Source of the DNA: Raphanus sativus
Lineage: Eukaryota > Streptophyta > Magnoliopsida > Brassicales > Brassicaceae
Direction of reading: 5' to 3'
Assembly (NCBI RefSeq): GCF_000801105.2
Contig: NC_079514.1
Location: 9,672,001-9,736,000 of the forward strand
Length of the DNA stretch: 64,000 nucleotides
Shown: in pieces, positions 46,843-58,549 of the stretch
How positions within the stretch are numbered: position 1 is the first letter of the stretch
How the letters are laid out: every line of letters starts with the position of its first letter
Translations under genes and position numbers: made by a program
Notes under the pieces: generated by a model
Database searches by the model: none
The model's input: only the letters and a program-made list of their open reading frames with translations
What the model was told of the DNA's origin: nothing

Positions 46843-49335
46843 ATGGCGTTTCCAGTAAATCTAATCCTCACCCTTATCTTCTCTCTCCCCCACCTCTCCT
46901 CCGCGTCCTTCACTCCACCCGACAACTACCTCCTTAACTGCGGCTCCAACACCAACGCCTCCTTCTCCACCCGCTCCTTCCTCGGCGACTCCTCGAACCA
47001 AGCCTCCACCTTTCTCTCCGCCGACCGATCCATCTCCCTCTCCGACCAAAACCCACCTCCAAATTCCCCCGCTCTATACCACACAGCCCGCGTCTTCCCC
47101 GGCGGATCATCACCCCAATCTCCCGCCTACAGACTCCACCTCACCACCAAAGGCACCCACTTCATCCGTCTCCACTTCGCGCCTTTCAAAGCTCCCACCT
47201 TTAACTTAAACTCAGCCAAATTCTCCGTCTCCGTTAACGGATTCTCCCTCCTAACAACCTTCACCCCCACCTCCTCCGTCGTCGTAGTGAAAGAGTTCAT
47301 ACTCAAAATCGATTCCCCTGTTCTCGAGATCTCCTTCCTCCCCTCCAAAGCTTCCACCTTTGCCTTCGTCAGCGCTGTCGAAGTCTTCTCAGCTCCTAAA
47401 GATTACATAATCGATCAAGGCACCAAGCGCGTGGTCCCAAACTCCGCTCAAATATTCAGCAACTTATCCTCCCAAGTTCTCGAAACAGTTCACAGAATCA
47501 ACGTCGGTGGTTCGAAGCTAACTCCGTTCAACGATTCCCTCTGGAGGACTTGGCTCGTCGACGACGACTACCTCCTCCTCAAAGGAGCTGCGAAGCGTGC
47601 GTGGACTACACACACTCCGAATTACCAGAGCGGTGGCGCGACGAGGGAGATTGCTCCTGATAATGTCTATATGACCGCGCAGGAGATGAACAGAGATAAC
47701 CAGGAGCTTCAGGCGAGGTTCAACATCTCCTGGGAGTTTCCCGTTGGTTCGAGAAGTGTTCTTCATTTGGTTCGTTTGCATTTCTGCGATATCGTTAGCT
47801 CCTCGCTTAACCAGCTCTACTTCAATGTCTTTATCAATGATTTTTTGGCGTATAGAGATGTTGATCTCTCTGCGTTGAGCTTCCATGTACTCGCCTCTCC
47901 GTTTTACGTTGACTTCGTTGCTGAGTCTGACCGGGATGGGATGGTGAGGGTAAGCGTTGGACCGTCTGATCTCAGCAACCCGGCGAGGGTTAATGCTATA
48001 CTGAACGGAGTTGAGATCATGAGGATTGTGAGTCCTGTGAGTTCTAAAGTTGGGTATGGAAAGAAGAACGTTGTGTGGATCGTTGCTGGCTCGGTGTTGG
48101 GGAGTCTTGTGCTTTTGTCACTCCTCGTCTTGTGCTGTTTGTGTTTCTGCAGACCCAAGAAGAAGAAGAGCAGAACCAAGAGGTCAGAGAGCACCGGGTG
48201 GACGCCTCTGAGGAGGTTCAGAAACAGTTCCATCAGTAGAACAACCGAAGGAACCGTTAGCTCTAACGGCTACCAGACTCTGAGAATCTCCTTCGCTGAG
48301 ATACAGTCCGGAACTAATAACTTCGACAAGAGTTTAGTCATCGGAGTTGGAGGGTTTGGAATGGTCTTTAAAGGGTCTCTCAAGGACAACACCAAAGTAG
48401 CGGTCAAGAGAGGCGTCCCCGGTTCAAGACAAGGCTTACCGGAGTTTCTATCCGAGATAACCATTCTTACCAAGATCCGTCATCGGCATCTCGTTTCGCT
48501 TGTTGGATACTGCGAGGAACAGTCTGAGATGATCCTTGTTTACGAGTACATGGACAAAGGACCGCTCAAGAGCCACTTATACGGTTCCACCAACCCTCCT
48601 TTGTCATGGAAACAACGGCTCGAAGTCTGCATTGGTGCGGCGAGAGGTCTTCATTACCTCCACACCGGTTCTTCTCAAGGAATCATCCACCGTGATATAA
48701 AGTCCACCAACATCTTGCTGGATAACAATTACGTGGCCAAAGTTGCGGACTTCGGACTGTCGAGATCCGGTCCTTGTCTCGATGAGACTCACGTGAGCAC
48801 GGGGGTGAAAGGAAGCTTCGGTTATCTTGATCCTGAGTACTTCAGGAGACAACAGCTCACCGATAAGTCCGATGTTTATTCGTTTGGAGTCGTCTTATTC
48901 GAAGTTCTCTGCGCTAGACCAGCTGTTGACCCGTTGCTCGTAAGGGAGCAAGTGAACTTAGCAGAGTGGGCTATTGAGTGGCAAAAGAAAGGAATGCTGG
49001 ACCAGATAGTTGATCCGAACATTGCTGATCAGATCAAACCGTGTTCCTTGAAGAAGTTCGCGGAGACCGCGGAGAAATGCTGTGCGGATTACGGTGTTGA
49101 TAGACCGACCATAGGTGATGTTCTGTGGAACTTAGAACATGTGCTTCAGCTCCAAGAATCTGGACCGTTGGAGAACACTGAAGAAGCTTGTGGAGATGTT
49201 ACTGGCTCAGGGACGACGGCAAGGCAAGGTTTGACTAGTGACTCGAACACGGAGAGGGACAGTGGAGATGGAACTTCAGGTATAATCGATAGTAGCCAAG
49301 TGTTCTCTCAGCTCTTGAACAACGCTGGCAGATAA
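46843..49335 (+). CDS. Malectin-like receptor kinase (CrRLK1L family), At5g24010-like
   Basis: Plasma-membrane receptor-like kinase of the FERONIA/THESEUS family, which senses cell-wall state or RALF peptides. Intronless, 830 residues from the ATG at 46843. The frame is open upstream to 46711, but only this Met precedes a signal peptide (MAFPVNLILTLIFSLPHLSS), and family length (~820-890) fits. Order: signal peptide 1-21; extracellular malectin-like region (DNYLLNCGSNTNASF, HFIRLHFAPFKAPTFNLNSA, LHLVRLHFCDI); one membrane helix at about 409-435 (VVWIVAGSVLGSLVLL); stop-transfer KKKKSRTKR; kinase with glycine loop GVGGFGMVFKG (~500), VAVKRG, HRDIKSTNILLD (~615), DFGLSRSGP, GSFGYLDPEYFRRQQLTDKS. 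All catalytic residues are present, so an active kinase is expected. A tandem repeat ATTCGGTTTGTGTGCGGTAT lies in its 3' flank (49421-49470). Confidence 0.95.
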   Translation: MAFPVNLILTLIFSLPHLSSASFTPPDNYLLNCGSNTNASFSTRSFLGDSSNQASTFLSADRSISLSDQNPPPNSPALYHTARVFPGGSSPQSPAYRLHLTTKGTHFIRLHFAPFKAPTFNLNSAKFSVSVNGFSLLTTFTPTSSVVVVKEFILKIDSPVLEISFLPSKASTFAFVSAVEVFSAPKDYIIDQGTKRVVPNSAQIFSNLSSQVLETVHRINVGGSKLTPFNDSLWRTWLVDDDYLLLKGAAKRAWTTHTPNYQSGGATREIAPDNVYMTAQEMNRDNQELQARFNISWEFPVGSRSVLHLVRLHFCDIVSSSLNQLYFNVFINDFLAYRDVDLSALSFHVLASPFYVDFVAESDRDGMVRVSVGPSDLSNPARVNAILNGVEIMRIVSPVSSKVGYGKKNVVWIVAGSVLGSLVLLSLLVLCCLCFCRPKKKKSRTKRSESTGWTPLRRFRNSSISRTTEGTVSSNGYQTLRISFAEIQSGTNNFDKSLVIGVGGFGMVFKGSLKDNTKVAVKRGVPGSRQGLPEFLSEITILTKIRHRHLVSLVGYCEEQSEMILVYEYMDKGPLKSHLYGSTNPPLSWKQRLEVCIGAARGLHYLHTGSSQGIIHRDIKSTNILLDNNYVAKVADFGLSRSGPCLDETHVSTGVKGSFGYLDPEYFRRQQLTDKSDVYSFGVVLFEVLCARPAVDPLLVREQVNLAEWAIEWQKKGMLDQIVDPNIADQIKPCSLKKFAETAEKCCADYGVDRPTIGDVLWNLEHVLQLQESGPLENTEEACGDVTGSGTTARQGLTSDSNTERDSGDGTSGIIDSSQVFSQLLNNAGR

Positions 49336-49718
49336 TAAAACAAGTCACTACTATATAGAGTGTTTTTCATAGTCGATACTAAACCGGGAAACCAAAATGG
49401 TGTACCGGTATATCTCAGATTTGGTTTGTGTGCGGTATAATTCGGTTTGTGTGCGGTATAATTCGGTTTGTATAACTTGTAGAGTCTTTTTGTTTTCAAT
49501 GAATGTATTCTTCATTTTGTGCAACTTTTGTAATACGTGCGGATGAAGCAGAACCGGGAATAACCATTATATTGCTTGTGTTGTTTGGTTTAGATTTTGG
49601 GTTGGTGAATCTTAAACCGGTATAAGGCTGAGAAAATATAAACCGGAATCTGAAATATTATAGATAAACAGTAAAGCCCTTCCGTCTCTCTGGAGAGAGC
49701 TGAAGAGCACCACTATCA

Positions 49719-50699
49719 ATGGCTTCTCCGCGAGTGTTCTCCACGTGCCATCAACCTCCGCTTCTTCCATCGTCGCTCTCTTCAAAGCCCCTACTAACCT
49801 CACCACGATTCGTCAAAAGCCCTAGCAGACGGAGTCCAATTAGATCCGTTCTCCAATTCAACCGCAAACCCCAGCTCGCCGGAGAAACGCCGCGAATCGT
49901 CGTCATAACCTCCGGAAAAGGCGGCGTCGGAAAAACGACCACCACCGCGAACGTCGGACTCTCCCTCGCTCGCTACGGCTTCTCGGTCGTCGCGATCGAC
50001 GCGGACCTCGGCCTCCGCAACCTCGATCTACTCCTCGGCCTAGAGAACCGCGTCAACTACACCGTCGTGGAGGTCCTCAACGGCGACTGCCGCCTCGACC
50101 AGGCTCTCGTGCGCGACAAGCGCTGGTCCAACTTCGAGCTCCTCTGCATCTCCAAGCCCAGGTCGAAGCTCCCGATGGGGTTCGGCGGGAAAGCGCTCGA
50201 GTGGCTCGTCGACGCGCTCAAAACGAGGCCGGAAGGCTCCCCGGACTTCATCATCATCGACTGCCCGGCCGGGATCGACGCCGGGTTCATAACCGCCATC
50301 ACTCCGGCGAACGAGGCGGTTCTCGTGACGACGCCCGATATAACGGCGCTTAGGGACGCGGATAGGGTCACGGGGCTGCTGGAGTGCGACGGGATTAGGG
50401 ATATAAAGATGATTGTGAATAGGGTGAGGACTGATATGATCAGAGGGGAGGATATGATGTCTGTGTTGGATGTGCAGGAGATGCTTGGCTTGTCTTTGCT
50501 TGGTGCGATTCCGGAAGACTCTGAGGTGATTAGGAGCACGAACCGTGGGTTTCCGCTTGTTTTGAATAAGCCTCCGACGCTTGCGGGGTTGGCGTTCGAG
50601 CAGGCGGCGTGGAGGCTGGTGGAGCAGGATAGTATGAAGGCTGTTATGGTGGAGGAAGAGCCTAAGAAACGTGGCTTCTTCTCTTTCTTTGGTGGTTGA
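49719..50699 (+). CDS. MIND1: Plastid division-site protein MinD (ARC11)
   Basis: Chloroplast MinD ATPase that, with MinE and ARC3, positions the plastid FtsZ ring. Intronless, 326 residues, the usual length. Residues 1-55 form a Ser/Pro/Arg-rich transit peptide (MASPRVFSTCHQPPLLPSSL onward). The deviant Walker A motif KGGVGKT is at 67-73 within ITSGKGGVGKTTTTANVG, followed by DADLGLRNLDLLLGLENR and DFIIIDCPAGID (Walker B-like). The C-terminus (EEPKKRGFFSFFGG) is the amphipathic membrane-targeting helix. The 5' part is GC-rich compared with its surroundings. It is convergent with SLAH3 and follows the receptor kinase as in At5g24010-At5g24020. Confidence 0.97.
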   Translation: MASPRVFSTCHQPPLLPSSLSSKPLLTSPRFVKSPSRRSPIRSVLQFNRKPQLAGETPRIVVITSGKGGVGKTTTTANVGLSLARYGFSVVAIDADLGLRNLDLLLGLENRVNYTVVEVLNGDCRLDQALVRDKRWSNFELLCISKPRSKLPMGFGGKALEWLVDALKTRPEGSPDFIIIDCPAGIDAGFITAITPANEAVLVTTPDITALRDADRVTGLLECDGIRDIKMIVNRVRTDMIRGEDMMSVLDVQEMLGLSLLGAIPEDSEVIRSTNRGFPLVLNKPPTLAGLAFEQAAWRLVEQDSMKAVMVEEEPKKRGFFSFFGG

Positions 50700-51503
50700 A
50701 TGGAACCGAACTGGACTTCCTCGGGTATGTCTGCGTCAAAAGCGTTTGTACAGGAACTAGTTTTTTTTTTGAAGGTTTTGTCTGAGAATTAAGATTCGTT
50801 TCTAGGACCATTGGAGTTCTACTGTTAGTTTGTTGCTGAGTTTAAGCTTTGATTCTATGGCCTATCTTTCTTGATGTTTTTGAGTTCTGTTTCTGTATCT
50901 GTTTATGTTAAAACTGAGATTTTCCAACATATCTCGAGTTCTTGTGTCAATTAAGCTTAGCTTATATGATTTGGATTTTTTCCTAGAATGCTAATGCATA
51001 TTAGTCATTGGCTTGAGTAGTAGTTCTACATTTTTTGTTCGGGTGTTAACTTTGATGAGTTGATCGTAAAGTATCCATTAAGTCCGTGAAATTGTAATTC
51101 TAGTGCAAAAGCAAAACTGAAGCTCTTAGCTTATTAGATTTGCCACGATCCAGATTCTTTTTTTTTTTTGAACATGTATCTGCTTTAATGGCTTTGGTCT
51201 CCATGGAGTTTTATCTGTCCAACTAAACCAAACTGAGTAGAACTACCGATCATATTTTCTGATGCTGTTAATACAGTGTTAAACCCTCAAAAACTTTTTA
51301 TTTATTGAGACAACACAAGTTTACATACAGTATTCTGATAACAGTTTCCCTGGTTTACTGCTAGTTTACACATGCTTATCAGAACCATAGCAACCAACAG
51401 TTGCGTTACTAGGTTTTCTCACTTGTGTCAGAGACTCTGACAACAACTCAAAACCAAAACTTGGATACCGATTAAACCAGAGATTATGAAAACTGTTTGT
51501 TTT
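50700..51503. other. Convergent intergenic region (3' UTRs of MinD and SLAH3)
   Basis: Holds both 3' UTRs; no coding frame, no clear transposon. Confidence 0.5.
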
Positions 51504-53853
51504 TTAAGCCGAATCGTCCTCTGGAATTTTTCCATTGCCAGCTTCTAGATCATTACTCTGACTGCTGTCGGAGTCTGTGAATTTCAAGAAATTCTCGATG
51601 TTCTCTGAGCTTACGTTTCTTAGTTGGTCGAGCCACCGGTGGTGGCTAGTCTGTTTGCGTCTCGGGCGGTTGCTGATGGCTATGGCGTAGTCATTAGGAA
51701 AAAGATCGCGGAGGACAAAGACATGGATGATGGTAGTCACTAGCAGTGCCGAGACGACAAGAGTCGCTATGGCACAGAGGATCACACACATGACTTGAGT
51801 CATAGTGCTCCTCACTACTGTTGCGTACCTTATGGTTGCAATTGCAGCTCCGGTCATTGGAAATGTATACGCCCACCATGACAACGAAAATCTAAAAAAA
51901 AAACAAGAAAAAGGGTCAGGGACAGTTAAACTAATGCATAAACAATAAAAACAAAATTTCAAGAACTTACTTGATTCCACGAAAGAAATTAATTCGCACT
52001 GCCTATAAATTTTATGCAGAAATTTTGTATTAGTAAATACTTTTCTGAAGAAGCAAATACGTATGAACCAAACTTAGATGTGAAACGCACCAAAGAGAAG
52101 TAGAGGAAAATGGCGATGAAGTAACAAACTTTGGAGCCATAGTCGAAGGAGCCAGTGATCTTAGCCCATGCCATGGAAGCAACACTTGGGGCCGCAACAA
52201 AAAGGAAGAAGACAGGGTGAAGATCTTTAGGCAAAGTCTCGTTGGTCGGTAGTCTTTGGTAGAGTGTCACGAACAGAACCAAGTAATGAGCCATCCCAAC
52301 AGCATAGAAAAATATCGGTCCTTCTCTAAGCCCCATGCTTGCACCTAGCAACGCTCCCACAAAGTTCCCGACGATCGAGAGATGGTTCGTAGGGTTGGCG
52401 ACCCGGGAGAGCCTGCGTTGACCACCGGACATCCATTGACCGTAAATCTTGAGCTCAAGACAGATGAAAGGAAACATGAGGAGGTACCACAGGAACTGTG
52501 GCAGTTCTGTCGTTACGGAAGGTGGGACCCCGAGGGCTAAGAAGAGAAACGAAATGAAAGGAGCGAAGAAGAAGTTGATTCTGATGGGATGGTAGTACTC
52601 GCGGCGTACGGCTTCGAAGTAGAGGATGATTTTGAGGAGGTAAATGATGGCAATGGTAAAGATTAAAGCGACTGAGATGAACCAGAGAGCTTCGTTGATC
52701 AATAGGGGTACGTGAAGGAACTTGGTTGGCTCAGCAGTGGCTAGGGTTTTCCACATTATGGCTTGGCTGCTCACTCCAAGGCACATACCAAAGGTTGATA
52801 TGGGGTAACGCAGAAGAAACGGCCACGTTTGTTCACTTGGTAGAACGATCTCTTCTTGAGGCTGCAACGTCCAAATAATTAAAAAGTAATTAAATATGTT
52901 AGTAACAAAGAAAAAAATAAGTTACAAAAAATTTACCGGTTATTATGATTTGATTGTGTTGTGAATGTTTAAAAAGGTGCATGAACACGGAAGTCACCTA
53001 GTATATCTATTATAGGAACGTACCCGGAGAGTCTCTAGTTCAGGACCTTCCAAGGCATCATAGTAACGGTCGACAGGCATGGCTTCATTATAAGTATTGA
53101 TATTCTCCTTAGGCCGGTTTTGTGTCTCCGGTTCAATAGCAGCTGGTTTTCTTGTAAACTGTCTCTCGAGTTTCCCTGACCAAGTCTTGAACGAGGTGTA
53201 CCTGTGATCCCTAAGCTTATGCATCGCCGGTTTTTGGTTTTGAAGTTGACCACTTTGTTGATGTTGTTGCTGCTGATGATGATTGTCGTGACGAAGACGA
53301 ACATCGTCATCATTGCCGCTTTCTATGTAGAGAGATGAGACTTTGGCCATCGGCTGAGAGATGAACCTGACTGACTTTCCAGTCGATGCAGTGTTGTTGT
53401 CGGAAGACGTTGATGTCGGATCGGAGATGATGAGAATATTTGGTGAAGTTGGCATTGAAAGTGATGGTTTTCTTTGATGTTTGATCTGCATCCATGGTGC
53501 AGTCTCTTTGAGATCCTCGATATAGCTACGATGAGCTTCCATTGATGATCTTGCTGCTTCTTGATCATTCTAGTCACATATATATGCAATGAGGTGAGGT
53601 CGAGTTAGTTATATAATAACTTTGAACCTAATGTTTGCTAATGCGGAATGCAATAAATAAAATAAATAAATAAATATACCGAAGTAGTCGTGGATGCATG
53701 ATAAGGATGAAAGCGACTGATGAAGTGAGGAAGAGGAAGATTATTATCTTTGTAATTGTCAAAGCCAACCATGTCTTCTGTTGTGGCTGTTCTCAGTAAA
53801 GCTGGCAGCTCCTCTTCTAATTCTATTTGCACACAGTTTGATCTCTCCTCCAT
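51504..53853 (-). CDS. SLAH3: S-type anion channel SLAH3
   Basis: Plasma-membrane nitrate/chloride efflux channel of the SLAC1 family, gated by kinase phosphorylation of its N-terminus and active in guard cells and roots. Five exons join to 636 residues: 53680-53853, 53024-53569, 52091-52861, 51971-52002, 51504-51891. The long cytosolic N-terminus (about 1-245) carries an acidic start (IELEEELPALLRTATTEDMV), a His/Gln-rich run (HHQQQQHQQ) and basic, Ser-rich stretches with kinase-type sites. Ten-helix channel core: WPFLLRYPISTFGMCLGVSS, FFFAPFISFLFLALGVPPSV, SRVANPTNHLSIVGNFVGAL, REGPIFFYAVGMAHYLVLF, RINFFRGIKFSLSWWAYTFP. Exon 4 is only 32 nt. A splice acceptor (TTACAG at 53883-53888) lies 29 bases upstream of the ATG, implying a 5' UTR intron. 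Matches At5g24030. Confidence 0.96.
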
Positions 53854-54445
53854 TATTAATAATTTTTTTAGCAAATCTTTCCCTGTAACCAAAAACGTCA
53901 ACTATTTCGTCATTTTTAATCTACAAAGTAATTGATCTTTTGACTTGACTTGTAGCATTGATTCATTCATTAGCCAAAATGATTGATTAGTATAACGCAC
54001 TTGCAGTCAATTCAATTCCAGTTATAAAACTTATATCATTTTGAAGCATATGCGAGGGAAAACAATAACTCTATAGTTAGGGAATATTCTATAAAAAAAT
54101 ACTGGCCATGTTTTTTTTCTTGAAAATATTTTCCACAATACTGGCCACGTTCCATGGAGGAGAAACTTCTCGCCACTTCTTGGTCATTAGATTTTAACCC
54201 TTTTCTCTGTTTTTCCTTTATTATATCTCTATCATATCTTTCTAACATTATCAAGAAATTGGATCTAGGTACTCAATTTACAAAAATAACAAGCTGATAG
54301 AAATAAAAACAGCTTTTTTCTATTAAAACAAAAGCATGATCTAACCCACTAAATCTATCTACCTAAGTTCTCCACCTATAAACAGTTATTCTAACCTAAA
54401 TTATCCACCTATAAACATTCACCTAAAAATCATTATATTTTAAGG

Positions 54446-54545
54446 CTAGTGGTCCAGCCACTAAGGTGGTTTCTCAGCTGAATGGAATTCAACTACACTT
54501 ACCCTCGATTCGATACCACGGGTTAGAGAAAAAAACACCATTGTT
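54446..54545 (+). mobile_element. Possible SINE remnant
   Basis: AAGGCTAGTGGTCCAGCCAC (box A-like) and CTCGATTCGATACCACG (box B-like) about 55 bases apart. No ends placed. Confidence 0.35.
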
Positions 54546-54628
54546 CTTTGTTTGATCTTAAATTTTTCACTTCAAACTATACATGTGTTGGAAGCTCTTG
54601 TAAATCCTCATCAAATCAAACAACAATC

Positions 54629-54800
54629 TGTTGTAAATAAAGAAGAGAAGAGAAGAGAAGAGAGGAATCTGTGTGTCTTATTCCATGAATAATGATCTCC
54701 TTATATAGGATACAATAGCTTGGAGACAAAGCTTAACTTGGAGTGGGGAACAAGTATATCTAGGACTTTCCATATGGACATCACTACAATATTTATAACA
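54629..54800 (-). repeat. LTR, 3' copy relative to the element
   Basis: Begins TGTTGTAAAT and ends TTTATAACA on the plus strand. Contains an (AGAAG)n run and CTCCTTATATAGGATAC, a TATA-type core promoter in either orientation. Confidence 0.93.
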
Positions 54801-55094
54801 CTTCCCCTTGATGTCCAATATGTCGAAGTGCTTTCAAAACGCCGTAGATGCTGTCTCGTTAAAAACCGAGATTGTAATGCCATAACCGTCTAGAGTTTGT
54901 AATGCGTTTGGAATACTGCCTCGTTAAAACCTTTCCATGGTAAACCCAAAAACCCAATGTGGTAAAAACGGGAAGCCATGGATAGGAAAAAGAGTACAGC
55001 CGCATTACTTCCCCTGAAGTGAATATCACTGAAGGCTTCTCAGTGATCGCATACCAATCTGCTGCATAAGCTTCCTGAGCGTGCATGTTGGTAA

Positions 55095-55520
55095 TGCCTA
55101 AGTGAAGAGGTCGGCTGAGTTCTCGCTAGATCTGACTTAGAGGACCTTGACCTCTCCTTCTTTCTGAAGATCGTTGGTGAAGAAGAACTTGGGGAGAACA
55201 TGCTTAGTCTTGTCACCCTTGATGTAACCATCTTTGAGCTGAGCTACGCAGGCCGTATTGTCTTCGTAAAGAACGGTCGGCTCGTCTTTACCATCCGTGA
55301 TCCCACATGCTGTCCGAATATGGTGTGTCATGAGTTTCAACCAGACACACTCTCCGCTTGCTTCATGGATCGCCAATATATCCGAGTGATTGGATGATGT
55401 GGCTGATATAGTCTGCTTGACTGATCTCCATGAAATGGTCGTGCCTCCATATGTGAAAACATAGCCGGTTTGGGACTTAGCACTGTGTGGATCGGACTGG
55501 TAACCTGCATCAACAAAATG
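55095..55520 (-). pseudogene. Decayed copia RNase H domain
   Basis: Minus strand reads SQTGYVFTYGGTTISWRSVK, AIHEASGECVWLKLMTHHIR, PTVLYEDNTACVAQLKDGYI, HVLPKFFFTNDLQKEGEVKV, then a stop, SSENSADLFT, another stop and ALPT. This is the end of copia pol. The two stops show it is not functional. Confidence 0.85.
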
Positions 55521-55529
55521 CTTTCATGA

Positions 55530-58100
55530 TATTCATGGTCCATTCGGATCATATGATTTATCTCTCTTAGATAAATTCGACCATGAATGTCTTTGTATGT
55601 CCATGATCTGTCTGGATCATGACATCATCCATAATCCATCCGGACTATGTTCTTGTCCACTATATATCTTATTCATATCCTTTGACCAAAACTCTTTATG
55701 AACTTTTAGTATATGTCCACGTTATGTTCATGAAGTGGCTATTGTGTTATAGTTTGAAGTTTAATCAAAGCTAAGCCACTTTTTGGTCAATAGGACGTTC
55801 CTCTCACTTGGATGGTTTAGGTCGGATTTAAGACCTAGAGGAACTGGTCGGAACAAGCTGGACGGGATGGATTGGTCGGGACCAGTGATGATTAAGGTCG
55901 AACTAGGTCGGACATGATCCTAGTCGGTATGGTTCCCTTTGGTCGTGAATCTGATGGATTCTCAGACCATTTGATCAATCTATTCTTGGTATGTTGGATC
56001 ATAGATTCCAACCTTTATATACGGCTAATGATCTCTACTATAGATCATCGTAGTCTCTTCATAGCCTTTCCAAGAATCAATCATCTTAATCATCCTTTCT
56101 TTAAGTATAAACACAAGGAATATATTGACTACTATATGGACTGATTTGAAACGTTCTTATAGAACTTTCTACTAAGCATCACTTAGTCTTATCATATCGT
56201 GTGTATGCAGCTGCATTTCAGTCCATGAACAACGCAGGAACGATGTTGTTCTATGAGAACTTCTTTCTCATCTTTCAAGGTATCTTATATTACCTTTATA
56301 TCCAGTGAGATATCCAATGTCTACTACATCTTTCTTAGATGTCCAGATTTCGATATTGGGTAGTAGCATTCACCACATTAGGAATTTATTTCCTTGTTCC
56401 TTAGTCCCTGTGAGTATCCTTGTGTGATCAAGCCATTCCATTGAATGCTTTATGTAGCAACATGTACGACCACTTGTTTGTACTTTCATGTTCTACTGCT
56501 CACGATTTTCTTTTCCTCACAAGACTCATCTGTTCACTGGTTAGATGGCGTCTCACTTATGTATTTGGCCAATACGCCCATCTCATACATTCTTTGGGTT
56601 TAACTCCACGTCTCATTCTATGAGTACTCTTACGTGGGTTAGTGATCCTCGCATATCTCTTATGCTCAAGTGCTTTCTCTTTATCACTTATGAGTGTGTG
56701 TATGTGTCGACACTTTATATAATGTTCCATCGCGTTCTATCGCGTTCTAGACATGACAATCGATTGAGATTTTATTATTATCAGGATCATTGAATACTTT
56801 GTAGTTTGCAAGGCTACATTGTATGATACCTGTACCTTAGGACCGGCCGGTCTTATCTCATTGTCTAGTTTGGTTTCTCTTTCATGAACCCGGATCTATC
56901 ATTATGAGCACCTTATCTCTTTCTATCCGAGGTTCCTTATATATGGAACATACTTGTCTATCTTGTATAGACTTCTACAGCAACTTGATTATGTCTCTAC
57001 TAGGACATTTATATAGTGGTGCTAAGCTGGTATGACTTAGTCATTCTTTCGGGTCTGTCTGGCTATCATTCTTTCTTTGTTTATGGACGTCCATTACATA
57101 TATATCTGGTCCGAGGATCTTTGCCAAGACTTGGATGGTTAAAACCATTCCACTTTCACTTTCTATTTACCAGCTTATAGCTTTCTCCATGATGTTGGAT
57201 AGTCGGATTCATCTTGTATGTAATCCGTGTACCTTGGCCACAATATGATCACCTTTGTTTGGCTCATGGTCTCATTGAATTCGTGGGAGAAAGATCATGT
57301 TCTCTTATCCAACATATATTCCCGATTTTCATCTCATCCTTAGATGAGGTATTCCATCCTAGATGGCACATAGGTATGTGGTGGTTTATCCATAAAGTCT
57401 TAGGATGGTCTATATCTGGATTATGACCCTTTATCATCTTTAGACGGGAATATCTATGCTCACTTTATATGGCCTGATGTATCTTATCTTTCATACATGT
57501 ATTCTTGTGGTGTACCCAAGCTTATAGACTTTTGAAGTCTCAACCTTATAGGTTATGCCTTTTACGGCCAAGCTATAATGCCTTATGGCCTTCAGCCATG
57601 CTTATCATGTTCGGGTTTTATAGTATGGTCATGGACCACACGGAGTGTTTATTCTCCCCCTCATGAACATGCTATAAAGTACGTTTGTTTGTCCTCACTT
57701 AAACGTAATGCTTGGACGGTCAGCATGGTTTTAGACCATGATACACGAATTTGTGGTCTGGTCATGATCACGGGTTCTGTTCTTACTATCCTCATGATCA
57801 GATTATACTTTCGTGTTGCTTGGAACAATGAAGCCTACTGAGTTTCCCTTGTGTACATGTTTCACAACGTGAGATCTTATGGGATAACTCTTTGTGCCTT
57901 ATTAATCAAGTTCAGACCAGGATGGCTAATCCGGTCATGCCATAAAGTGTATAAATTCGTTGGTGAACCTTACTGGTTACCTAGGCTTTTATGCCTTATC
58001 ACACCGATCCTTAGCATAGTATTAGATCAGTAGGGAGAATGTAGTCTCGACCTCTTTTATATGTATGCCTTTGGCGATTTTCATAAGCTAAAAGAAACAT
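55530..58100 (-). other. Non-coding, hairpin-rich internal region replacing pol
   Basis: No protein family is recognisable on either strand. By eye many short perfect stems with small loops occur, for example 55557-55575 (TTTATCT/AGATAAA), 55602-55621 (CATGATC/GATCATG), 55940-55969 (TGGTC+GAATC stem), 56028-56048 (ATGATCT/AGATCAT), 56171-56187, 56326-56342, 56956-56972, 57333-57348, 57526-57540 and 57724-57740. Enrichment was not computed. Confidence 0.5.
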
Positions 58101-58549
58101 TTCCTTTTGCTTTGCTCTGCCCATTGGTTTATTATTGAAACCATTTTGATGTGGCTTGTAATGCCATTTCGACCTTTACTCCCTCCTCGACCATGATTGG
58201 ATCTACAACCACGGTTATTGTGGTATCCTTGTCCACGGCCAGTGGGGATTTTGGGTCTCTCTCAATGGGTCTTAGGTGATAAATTTCGTGCCTCTTAAGG
58301 CCATGCCTTAGGCGTGGTGGTCTAGACATACTCTTCTCGAGTTTTCATTCTCATTTGTCAATCAAAATATTTTTCAAGCAAATCAATCAAGATAAAAGAA
58401 AAACTCTTATTAATGCTATGAAATTTGAATGACAAATTATATTTAAAAGAAAACACCAAATCATAAGTATGAAATCAGAATGTCAAAAGGCTTAAACAAT
58501 AGCCGGCCAGTCCATAATAACATCTTGGACGTGGCTCACATTTGGTTCT

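Noticed and set aside
55914..58033. Several 60-90 residue plus-strand ORFs inside the retrotransposon
   Set aside because: Antisense to the element, no domain likeness, lengths expected by chance.
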